Source of the DNA: Lachnospiraceae bacterium
Lineage (GTDB): Bacteria; Bacillota; Clostridia; Lachnospirales; Lachnospiraceae
DNA: 33,673 nt
Reading direction: 5' to 3'
Assembly: GCA_021771695.1 (NCBI GenBank)
Contig: JAETON010000028.1
Location: 1 to 33,673 of the forward strand
Below, piece by piece: positions 1 to 6,356 of this stretch. The translations under genes and the position numbers were made by a program. The first letter of the stretch is position 1; every line of letters begins with the position of its first letter. Below the pieces are notes generated by a model, which searched no databases, was not told the DNA's origin, and was given only the letters and a program-made list of their open reading frames with translations.

Positions 1-45
1 TTTTTATGGTATTTTGGATTAGTAGTCATATCTAATTATACCATG

Positions 46-80
46 AAAGGCAGATTCTCCGGAATCTGCCTTTTGACATT
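46..80 (+). terminator. Rho-independent terminator of a gene upstream of the window
   Basis: There is a 12-bp perfect stem (AAAGGCAGATTC / GAATCTGCCTTT, arms 46-57 and 62-73) with a TCCG loop, followed by a short T-rich tail. It probably ends a plus-strand gene that lies outside the window. The first 45 bases contain no gene I can recognise. Confidence 0.7.
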
Positions 81-84
81 TCGT

Positions 85-115
85 AAAAAAGAAAGGCGTT
101 GCATTTTGCAACGCC
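85..115 (-). terminator. Terminator of the 90-aa small protein gene
   Basis: A 9-bp perfect stem (GGCGTTGCA / TGCAACGCC, arms 95-103 and 107-115) has a three-base loop. Read on the minus strand it is followed by a T-rich run (94 down to 85). It lies 15 bases beyond the stop of the minus-strand small protein. Confidence 0.75.
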
Positions 116-129
116 CTCTTTTGTTTACC

Positions 130-402
130 TTATTCTAAGAAAGACGGATGAGTTTCTTGAATCTGTTCCATCTCTTCTACAATTGGCTGAATTTTATCTT
201 TATAATAAGCACAGGATGTTTGACAGTAATCTGCTTGAGAAACTGTAATATACTGACAATTTGTCTGAGAAAGATTAAAACCATCTGGAATATGTTTGAG
301 CTCAGTACATCTTGTTTTGAGAAATTCGTCTTTTCTATTTTTTAATTCAAGCCAGCGGTTCTTTAAGGCCCTTTCATTATTGCTGTATTCTGGTGTCATC
401 AT
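130..402 (-). CDS. Small Cys-containing hypothetical protein (90 aa)
   Basis: I do not recognise this family. The protein is mostly charged and helical-looking in its first 35 residues (many K, R, E). The second half has cysteines including a C-x3-C pair (YCQTSC) and a further Cys in NCQYI, which could bind a metal or form a disulfide. There is no signal peptide or membrane segment. The start at 402 is supported by an AGGAGG eight bases upstream, and the gene has its own promoter-like sequence and terminator, so it looks like a real single-gene unit. It is transcribed divergently from hcp. The protein is probably cytosolic; its function is unknown. Confidence 0.7.
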   Translation of the reverse strand: MMTPEYSNNERALKNRWLELKNRKDEFLKTRCTELKHIPDGFNLSQTNCQYITVSQADYCQTSCAYYKDKIQPIVEEMEQIQETHPSFLE

Positions 403-428
403 TTCAATTCCTCCTCACACTAAGTTTT

Positions 429-458
429 ATTATACCGTATAAAATGTGAAAAGTGGAA
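429..458 (-). promoter_or_regulatory. Probable promoter of the 90-aa gene
   Basis: On the minus strand there is a perfect TATAAT (429-434), with TTCCAC (453-458) 18 bases upstream as a weak -35. The -10 lies about 27 bases before the start codon, leaving room for the AGGAGG site. Confidence 0.45.
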
Positions 459-550
459 GAGTTATACAAAAGAATTTATTATTTTTTTCTTAATGTTTCA
501 GAAAATTTAAGATAAAAAATCTTTTTGTATCAATAAATTATTGAAATAAA

Positions 551-579
551 TGTAGAAAAGAGACTATTTCTCGTATAAA
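551..579 (+). promoter_or_regulatory. Possible hcp promoter
   Basis: TGTAGA (551-556), a 17-base spacer and TATAAA (574-579) make the best sigma-A-like candidate upstream of hcp. The -35 match is poor. I see no convincing FNR, NsrR or HcpR palindrome in 403-671. Confidence 0.3.
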
Positions 580-671
580 AGAATTTGAGGGGATATGGAT
601 GGCAGATAAGTATATTTTTTATATATTGGTTAATACTAGACTATGAAATAAAGGATAAGGAGAATCAACAT

Positions 672-2174
672 ATGAGTAATAATATGGATTTGGGTTATGA
701 AATGTTCTGTTATCGGTGCGAACAGACAGCGAATGGAAAGGGCTGTACAAAGCTGGGCGTTTGCGGAAAAACACCGGAAATTGCTAATCTGCAGGATTTA
801 TTAATTTTTCAAATCAAAGGGATCAGTTGTTATGGAAAAGCACTGGCAGAAGATGGACAAGATATAGATAAAAGCGTGATAAGTTTTATTGAAAATGTTC
901 TTTTTACAACGCTTACGAATGTTAATTTTGATGTAAAAGTACACGTAGAATTATTGAGAGAATCACAGAAAATCAAAGAAAATTTAAGGGATATGGCAGG
1001 GGAGATGAAAAATCATACGGCTCACGCCTCCTATAATCTTCCGGAAACAAAAACAGAGATGTTAAAGGACGCACCCATGGCAGGAATTATGTATGATAAA
1101 TCCTTAGATCCTGACATTCGTTCTTTGAGGCAGACAATTTTATATGGATTGAAAGGAATCAGTGCCTATGGGCACCAGGCGAGAGTACTTGGCTATTACA
1201 GCAATCAAGTAGATGATTTTTATATTCAGGCATTGGAGGCTCTAACAGATGATAACCTGACAGTAGAAGAATTGATCCGGATGACCATGCGTACCGGGGA
1301 AATGGCAATTGAGATCATGAAAAAGCTGGATGAAGCAAATACGGCAGTTTATGGAAATCCAACTCTGCACAAGGTCAATACCCATATGAAGAAGGGGCCT
1401 TTTATTATTGTTTCAGGTCATGATCTAAGGGATCTGGAGATGCTGCTGGAATAGACAAAGGGGACTGGAATTAATATATATACGCATGGTGAAATGCTGC
1501 CATGTCATGGATATGAGGGACTAAAAAAATATCCTCATCTTGCCGGAAATTTTGGAGGGGCATGGCAGGATCAGCAAAAACAGTTTGACAATCTTCCGGG
1601 ATGTATTTTAATGACGACGAATTGCCTAATGCGGCCAAGAGAGAGTTATAAAGACCGAATTTACAGCACAAATGTAGTAGGCTGGGAAGGGGTAAAGCAT
1701 ATCGGCAGAAAAGAAAATGGGGATAAGGATTTCAGTGAAATCATTCAACAGGCACTTGAATTGGGAGGTTATCCGGAAGATCAGGAGCAGCAGGAAATAT
1801 TGGTTGGATTCGGGCATCATGCCACATTAAGTTATGCTGATAAAATCGTGGAGGCAGTAAAGACAGGAAAAATCAGGCATTTCTTCCTGATTGTCGGCTG
1901 TGACGGTGCAAGACCGGGACGAAACTATTATACAGAGTTTGCAAAGATGGTTCCAAAAGACTGTATGATTTTAACGCTGGCATGTGGGAAATATAGATTT
2001 AACAAACTGGATTTTGGAGAAACAGCAGGACTGCCTAGGCTTTTGGATGTCGGGCAATGCAATGATGTGTATTCTGCTATACGGATTGCAACGGCTTTAG
2101 CAGATACTTTTGATTTGCGGCTAATCAGTAATGCAGAGGATGACATTAAGAGCTGTTTGAAACAGAATATTTAA
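672..2174 (+). pseudogene. hcp: Hydroxylamine reductase / hybrid cluster protein, disrupted
   Basis: Hcp reduces hydroxylamine and, in the currently favoured view, nitric oxide in the cytosol of anaerobes, using an N-terminal 4Fe-4S cluster and a hybrid Fe-S-O cluster. The N-terminal cluster motif is intact and of class I form (C-x2-C-x8-C-x5-C). ATG 672 is preferred over the upstream 585 because AAGGAG precedes it and family proteins begin close to this Cys motif. The frame is open to 1451, meets TAG at 1452-1454 and continues in the same frame to 2174. The sequence right after the stop (THGEM, then Cys motifs) is ordinary Hcp, so the stop most likely replaces a Gln codon (CAG to TAG). The C-terminus jumps from ALADTFD to ISNAEDDIK; about 50-60 residues normally between these, including the EQKAV segment with a hybrid-cluster Glu ligand, are missing. 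Two independent lesions argue for a pseudogene. Confidence 0.85.
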
Positions 2175-2183
2175 GAAATTTGG

Positions 2184-2213
2184 AGCTGGCAATGAGAGTT
2201 GCCAGCTTTAGTT
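2184..2213 (+). terminator. Terminator after hcp
   Basis: The 9-bp stem AGCTGGCAA / TTGCCAGCT with a TGAGAG loop begins about ten bases after the hcp stop. The T-run is short, so termination may be leaky. Confidence 0.6.
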
Positions 2214-2263
2214 GCAAATATAAACGACCATATGCGACTATATAAAATTTTTTTCTCTCTAGG

Positions 2264-2292
2264 TTGTTTTAATTTTAACGATATGATAAAAT
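2264..2292 (+). promoter_or_regulatory. Promoter of the Fe-S scaffold / GGGtGRT operon
   Basis: TTGTTT (2264-2269), exactly 17 bases, then TAAAAT (2287-2292). This gives a leader of roughly 30 bases with the AAAGGAG ribosome site before ATG 2329. Confidence 0.5.
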
Positions 2293-2328
2293 AATATTGT
2301 TATTTTTAATACTGAAAGGAGTTTCAAC

Positions 2329-3021
2329 ATGATTTATTCACATGAAGTAGAACAAATGTGTACAGTAGCTCAGGGCGTAAACCATGGAGCTGCACCAATT
2401 CCTGAAGAAGCAAAATGGATAAAGGCAAAAGATGTTACTGACATCTCAGGATTGACACATGGTATTGGTTGGTGTGCACCTCAGCAGGGAGGCTGCAAAT
2501 TAACACTTAACGTTAAAGAAGGTATTATCCAGGAAGCATTAGTAGAAACTATCGGATGTTCAGGTATGACACATTCAGCTGCTATGGCATCTGAAATTTT
2601 ACCGGGAAGAACAATTTTAGAAGCATTAAATACAGATTTAGTTTGTGATGCTATCAATACAGCAATGAGAGAATTATTCTTACAGATCGTATATGGTAGA
2701 ACTCAGAGTGCGTTCTCAGAAGGCGGACTTACTATCGGTGCTGGACTTGAAGACTTAGGAAAGGGATTAAGATCTCAGGTTGGTACGATGTATGGAACTC
2801 TGAAAAAAGGTCCTCGTTACCTGGAAATGGCTGAAGGATATGTTACAGGAATCGCTCTTGATGCTGATGATGAAATCATTGGATACCAGTTCTTGAATTT
2901 TGGTAGAATGATGGACTTCATCAAAGCTGGAGATGATGCTCAGACAGCTATGGACAAGGCTAAAGGTCAGTACGGACGCGTTGATGACGCAGTTAAAATT
3001 ATTGACCCAAGAAAGGAATAG
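2329..3021 (+). CDS. NifU/SufU-like iron-sulfur cluster assembly scaffold protein
   Basis: This 230-aa cytosolic protein resembles NifU/SufU-type scaffolds on which Fe-S clusters are built. Cys residues at about 11, 49, 56, 77 and 106 are spread over the NifU-like first half. The stretch around Cys77 (ETIGCSGMTHSAAMASEI) matches the GCG-AA-ASSSM pattern of NifU N-terminal domains. The second half, rich in Gly and acidic residues, is not typical NifU and marks a subgroup found beside GGGtGRT proteins. The gene has a good AAAGGAG site, and 13 bases separate its stop from the next start, so the two are surely co-transcribed. Codon use (many GCT, GGT, AAC, CGT) suggests high expression. The specific client protein is unknown. 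Confidence 0.8.
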   Translation: MIYSHEVEQMCTVAQGVNHGAAPIPEEAKWIKAKDVTDISGLTHGIGWCAPQQGGCKLTLNVKEGIIQEALVETIGCSGMTHSAAMASEILPGRTILEALNTDLVCDAINTAMRELFLQIVYGRTQSAFSEGGLTIGAGLEDLGKGLRSQVGTMYGTLKKGPRYLEMAEGYVTGIALDADDEIIGYQFLNFGRMMDFIKAGDDAQTAMDKAKGQYGRVDDAVKIIDPRKE

Positions 3022-3034
3022 GAGGTAGCGAATA

Positions 3035-4045
3035 ATGGCTTTATTTGAATCATATGAAAGAAGAGAAAAACAAGTTCTCGCTGTTTTAAAAGAGTATGGC
3101 ATTAATTCTATTGAAGAAGCTGCTGAAGTTACAAAAGCTGCTGGATTAGATGTTTATGCTCAGGTTGAAGGAATTCAGCCAATCTGCTTCGAAAATGCAA
3201 AATGGGCTTATACTGTTGGAGCTGCTATTGCAATTAAAAAAGGATGCAAGAGAGCTGCTGACGCTGCTGCAGCAATTGGTGAAGGTCTTCAGGCTTTCTG
3301 TATTCCAGGATCTGTTGCTGATACACGTAAAGTAGGTTTAGGTCATGGTAATTTAGGAAAGATGCTGTTGGAAGAAGAAACAGAATGTTTCGCATTTTTA
3401 GCAGGACATGAATCTTTCGCTGCTGCTGAAGGAGCTATCGGAATTGCTGAGAAAGCAAACAAAGTTCGTAAAAAACCATTAAGAGTTATTTTAAACGGTT
3501 TAGGAAAAGATGCTGCTCAGATTATTTCCAGAATCAACGGATTTACATATGTTGAAACTGAAATGGACTATTACACAGGAGAAGTAAAAGAAGTATTCAG
3601 AAAATCTTATTCTGAAGGATTAAGAGCTAAGGTTAACTGCTATGGTGCAAATGATGTAACAGAAGGTGTTGCTATTATGCACAAAGAAGGTGTAGACGTA
3701 TCTATCACAGGTAACTCTACAAACCCTACTCGTTTCCAGCATCCAGTTGCAGGTACATATAAGAAAGAATGTATCGAACAGGGTAAAAAATACTTCTCAG
3801 TAGCTTCTGGTGGTGGTACAGGACGTACACTTCATCCAGATAACATGGCTGCCGGACCAGCTTCATATGGTATGACAGATACTTTAGGACGTATGCATAG
3901 TGATGCACAGTTTGCCGGTTCTTCATCTGTACCAGCCCATGTAGAAATGATGGGATTAATTGGTATGGGTAATAACCCAATGGTAGGTGCTACTGTAGCT
4001 GTAGCTGTAGCTGTTCAGGAAGCTGCAGACGCAGGCAAATTCTAA
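3035..4045 (+). CDS. GGGtGRT protein (family of unknown function)
   Basis: This 336-aa protein carries the signature GGGTGRT at residues 259-265, which names a bacterial family of unknown function. The C-terminal part is Gly/Ala-rich with GLIGMGNNPMVGATVAVAVAV, which reads as a nucleotide- or cofactor-binding fold or an amphipathic core rather than a clear membrane segment. There is no signal peptide. Translation starts at ATG 3035 after a strong AGGAGGT. It follows the NifU-like scaffold gene directly and is followed by a strong terminator, so the two genes form a closed operon. Pairing with an Fe-S scaffold suggests a metal-cluster-dependent or cluster-maturing role; that is inference. Codon use again looks adapted for strong expression. 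Confidence 0.85.
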   Translation: MALFESYERREKQVLAVLKEYGINSIEEAAEVTKAAGLDVYAQVEGIQPICFENAKWAYTVGAAIAIKKGCKRAADAAAAIGEGLQAFCIPGSVADTRKVGLGHGNLGKMLLEEETECFAFLAGHESFAAAEGAIGIAEKANKVRKKPLRVILNGLGKDAAQIISRINGFTYVETEMDYYTGEVKEVFRKSYSEGLRAKVNCYGANDVTEGVAIMHKEGVDVSITGNSTNPTRFQHPVAGTYKKECIEQGKKYFSVASGGGTGRTLHPDNMAAGPASYGMTDTLGRMHSDAQFAGSSSVPAHVEMMGLIGMGNNPMVGATVAVAVAVQEAADAGKF

Positions 4046-4094
4046 GCACTGTACATTTATTTGTGATTAAAATTTAATGTGAATACAAGAAAAT

Positions 4095-4129
4095 GGCTTA
4101 AAACCGTGGGTTTTAGGCCTTTTCTTTTA
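4095..4129 (+). terminator. Terminator of the GGGtGRT operon
   Basis: An 11-bp stem (GGCTTAAAACC / GGTTTTAGGCC, arms 4095-4105 and 4109-4119, one wobble pair) has a GTG loop and a T-rich tail. This is a textbook intrinsic terminator. Confidence 0.85.
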
Positions 4130-4148
4130 TCCCATGGAAAGGAAATAG

Positions 4149-4193
4149 AAGTTTTCTATGATGATTAATTAAATTCATAGGAAACTTTTTATT
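4149..4193 (+). terminator. Second hairpin, backup terminator
   Basis: A 13-bp stem (AAGTTTTCTATGA / TCATAGGAAACTT with one wobble) is followed by TTT. It lies 20 bases after the first terminator and ahead of the PTS promoter. It may insulate the PTS locus from the strongly expressed upstream operon. Confidence 0.6.
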
Positions 4194-4253
4194 ATGCTAT
4201 ACTTGTCTATACATATATTTCGGAAATATAATAAAATTAAAATTTAATAAAAA

Positions 4254-4263
4254 TGACTAGACA
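4254..4263. promoter_or_regulatory. Putative GntR operator at the PTS promoter
   Basis: TGACTAGACA fits the dyad TGNCTAGNCA centred on CTAG. Together with flanking A/T it is nearly identical to a box at 11153-11162 upstream of the gntR gene. It overlaps the -35 hexamer, so a bound regulator would block RNA polymerase. The symmetry and the reuse are visible; the assignment to this GntR protein is inference. Confidence 0.6.
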
Positions 4264-4286
4264 AATATGAAAATATGTATTATAAT
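4258..4286 (+). promoter_or_regulatory. Promoter of the PTS / acetylesterase operon
   Basis: TAGACA (4258-4263), exactly 17 bases, then a perfect TATAAT (4281-4286). Transcription should begin near 4293, about 46 bases before the IIB reading frame. Confidence 0.7.
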
Positions 4287-4338
4287 ATGAACATCATAAA
4301 ACAAATCAAAGTTTAAGAAAGGTATAGGTAGAAGTAGT

Positions 4339-4635
4339 ATAAAAATTTATTTATTTTGTAGTGGCGGTTTTTCAACAAGTTTGATGGCAAATAAAATTAA
4401 GGATGCTTATGAAGCAAAAGGGCGAAATGACGTAGAAGTAAATGCAATGGATTTTGGCTCTTTAGAATCTGTTGTAGATGAAGCAGATATTATTTTATTA
4501 GCACCTCAGATTGGCTGGGCAAAAGAACAAGTTGAAGAAGACTATCCAGATAAAAAAACCATTTTATTAACAATTAAAGAATTTGGTTCTATGGATGGCG
4601 ATATGATTATTGATCGAATTGAACAGGAACAGTAA
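4339..4635 (+). CDS. PTS lactose/cellobiose-family IIB component, apparent ATA start
   Basis: IIB accepts phosphate from IIA on a cysteine and passes it to the sugar carried by IIC. The conserved N-terminus is present in the DNA: KIYLFCSGGFSTSLM, with the phosphoryl-accepting Cys at residue 7 in its P-loop. No ATG, GTG or TTG precedes it in frame; the family start position holds ATA (4339-4341), and an in-frame stop lies at 4297-4299. The first standard starts, TTG 4381 and ATG 4384, fall after the Cys loop and would give an inactive 83-84 aa piece. From 4339 the product is 98 aa, normal for the family. Upstream AGGTAG is a weaker ribosome site than those of the other genes. Either AUA initiates poorly, or a G-to-A change has crippled the gene, or the base is an error. 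Confidence 0.75.
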   Translation: MKIYLFCSGGFSTSLMANKIKDAYEAKGRNDVEVNAMDFGSLESVVDEADIILLAPQIGWAKEQVEEDYPDKKTILLTIKEFGSMDGDMIIDRIEQEQ

Positions 4636-4664
4636 AAGAAAAAGTATAAAGCGAGGTAAATGAA

Positions 4665-6038
4665 ATGGGAAAAATCACAAATAAAAAATCTTTTTCAGAT
4701 AGGTTTACAGAAGTTGTAAGCAAAATTGCAGGAAACAAGTTGTTGCTTACATTGCGAGATTCTTTCGTATTAGTAGCTTCTTTGACATTATTGGCTGGAT
4801 TTGCAGTTATGATCAGCTCAGTATTTCTTGATCCTAATGGTATTATTTTTGGATCAGATGGCTTACATTTAGGAAAATTATTTTTTGGATCCAATAAAGC
4901 ATTTTTAAATTCTGGATTTGCAGCAGGGTTATTGAAAGCACAGGAATTATTTACTGCATTTACGAAAGGCTCAATGTCAATTAATGCAGTATTAATTGTA
5001 GTAATTTTTGCAAATACATTATCAAAGCGGTATTTTAGAAAAAATAAAGAACATATGAACTCAGTATTGTATGCTTTGGCTGCATTTTTTATCTGTCTCC
5101 CTTGGAATTTTACGACAGAAGTTAATGGATCATCCATACAGATTGATAATGTTGTAAATTCAAATTTTCTAGGTCAGCAGGGAATCTTTGCAGGATTAAT
5201 TATTTCTGGTATTGCAGTTGTACTTTATAATAAATTATCTGAAAAAGATATTACAATTAAAATGCCTGCATCTGTACCCCCTGCAGTTGCAAGAAGTTTT
5301 GAATCTTTAGTTCCAGGATTTCTTACACTGATAGTATTTATTATTGCAACAGCAATTAGTACTACGGTTGCACATGCAACATTGCCGGAGTTGTTCCTGC
5401 AATTGTTACAAAAACCTGCAATGGCAATTTCTAAGACAGCGGCTTTTGCATTGTTTTCTCAGGTTACATGGCCGTTATTCCAATGGTTTGGAATTCATCC
5501 ATCTGCAATTTGGAGTCCAATTTTTGGTATGACATGGGATATTGCGGGAAATGAAAATGTACTTGGTACAGCACATCATTTATATTCAACATTGTTTATG
5601 AATTATTCAACAATTGCAGCAGGAACCTTTGCATTGGCACCAGTATTGGCAATTTTAATTTTTTCAAAAGTAAAATCTAATAAGAAAATTACTAAAATAG
5701 CATTAGCACCAGCAATTTTCAATATATCAGAACCAATTACTTTTGGTTTACCAATCATTTTGAATCCGGTTTATATGATTCCTTTTGTTATTGTTCAGCC
5801 ATTATGCTTCTATATAGCAGTGTTCTTTACTAAAATTGGATTTATTGGTGTTATTTGCAACAATGTACCATGGACAGTGCCTCCAATTTTGTCTGGATTA
5901 TTATTCTCAGGTAGTATTAAAGGAGCAATAGTACAGTTAATTAATTTAGTTGTTGCTATTGTTGTCTATATTCCTTTTGTGAGAATTGCAGATAAAATGG
6001 CATTAAAAAAACAGGAAGATGAAAAACAGGAGGTATAG
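4665..6038 (+). CDS. PTS lactose/cellobiose-family IIC permease
   Basis: This 457-aa polytopic membrane protein is the sugar-translocating subunit of a lactose/N,N'-diacetylchitobiose/beta-glucoside-type PTS. About ten hydrophobic segments can be seen, beginning near residue 30. The family region NISEPITFGLPIILNP, which forms part of the sugar site, is present near residue 350. The length matches family IIC proteins of 430-460 aa. It begins 29 bases after IIB behind a GCGAGG-type site and ends in a charged tail (KKQEDEKQEV); the IIA ribosome site AGGAGG lies inside its last codons. The sugar cannot be read from sequence; the neighbouring 6-phospho-glycosidase and acetylesterase suggest an acetylated beta-linked oligosaccharide. 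Confidence 0.92.
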   Translation: MGKITNKKSFSDRFTEVVSKIAGNKLLLTLRDSFVLVASLTLLAGFAVMISSVFLDPNGIIFGSDGLHLGKLFFGSNKAFLNSGFAAGLLKAQELFTAFTKGSMSINAVLIVVIFANTLSKRYFRKNKEHMNSVLYALAAFFICLPWNFTTEVNGSSIQIDNVVNSNFLGQQGIFAGLIISGIAVVLYNKLSEKDITIKMPASVPPAVARSFESLVPGFLTLIVFIIATAISTTVAHATLPELFLQLLQKPAMAISKTAAFALFSQVTWPLFQWFGIHPSAIWSPIFGMTWDIAGNENVLGTAHHLYSTLFMNYSTIAAGTFALAPVLAILIFSKVKSNKKITKIALAPAIFNISEPITFGLPIILNPVYMIPFVIVQPLCFYIAVFFTKIGFIGVICNNVPWTVPPILSGLLFSGSIKGAIVQLINLVVAIVVYIPFVRIADKMALKKQEDEKQEV

Positions 6039-6039
6039 T

Positions 6040-6354
6040 ATGAAACAATTAGAAAATGTATTAATGGAATTGGTATGTTTTGCTGGCAACTCAAAATCAA
6101 TGGCACTTCAAGCTATTATGAAAGCAGAAGACAAAGATATGGAAAAAGCAAAAGAGTTATTACACCAAGCAAAACAGGAATTACATAAAGCGCATACAAT
6201 TCAGACAGATTTAATGACCAAGGAGATTCAAGGAGAAGAAATTGAAAAATCTATTTTATTAATACATGCACAAGATCATTTTATGGCTGCTAATACAGTT
6301 ATTGAATTAGCAGAAAGATTTTTGAAACTATATGAAAAAATAAATGAGGGATAG
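6040..6354 (+). CDS. PTS lactose/cellobiose-family IIA component
   Basis: The 104-aa all-helical IIA takes phosphate from HPr and passes it to IIB. The signature LLIHAQDHFM is complete: His76 is the expected phosphorylation site, with Asp79 and His80 following, as in LacA/CelC-type proteins. ATG 6040 is chosen over the upstream ORF start at 6019 because AGGAGG sits eight bases before it and family members start with this sequence. It overlaps nothing after 6038 and is two bases from the acetylesterase start, suggesting coupled translation. Confidence 0.92.
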   Translation: MKQLENVLMELVCFAGNSKSMALQAIMKAEDKDMEKAKELLHQAKQELHKAHTIQTDLMTKEIQGEEIEKSILLIHAQDHFMAANTVIELAERFLKLYEKINEG

Positions 6355-6356
6355 AA

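Noticed and set aside
585-671. N-terminal extension of Hcp from 585
   Set aside because: The hydrophobic extension is unlike Hcp, overlaps the likely promoter region, and lacks a ribosome site; ATG 672 has AAGGAG.
1452-1454. TAG as pyrrolysine or programmed readthrough
   Set aside because: The position is normally Gln in Hcp, and the gene also carries a large internal deletion, so simple decay is more economical.
4287-4316. Short upstream ORF before IIB
   Set aside because: Its ATG lies before the predicted transcription start at about 4293, so it should not be in the mRNA.
4381-4635. A shorter IIB starting at TTG 4381 or ATG 4384
   Set aside because: It would lose the conserved Cys7 loop that is plainly encoded just upstream in the same frame; the 98-aa frame from ATA 4339 fits the family.
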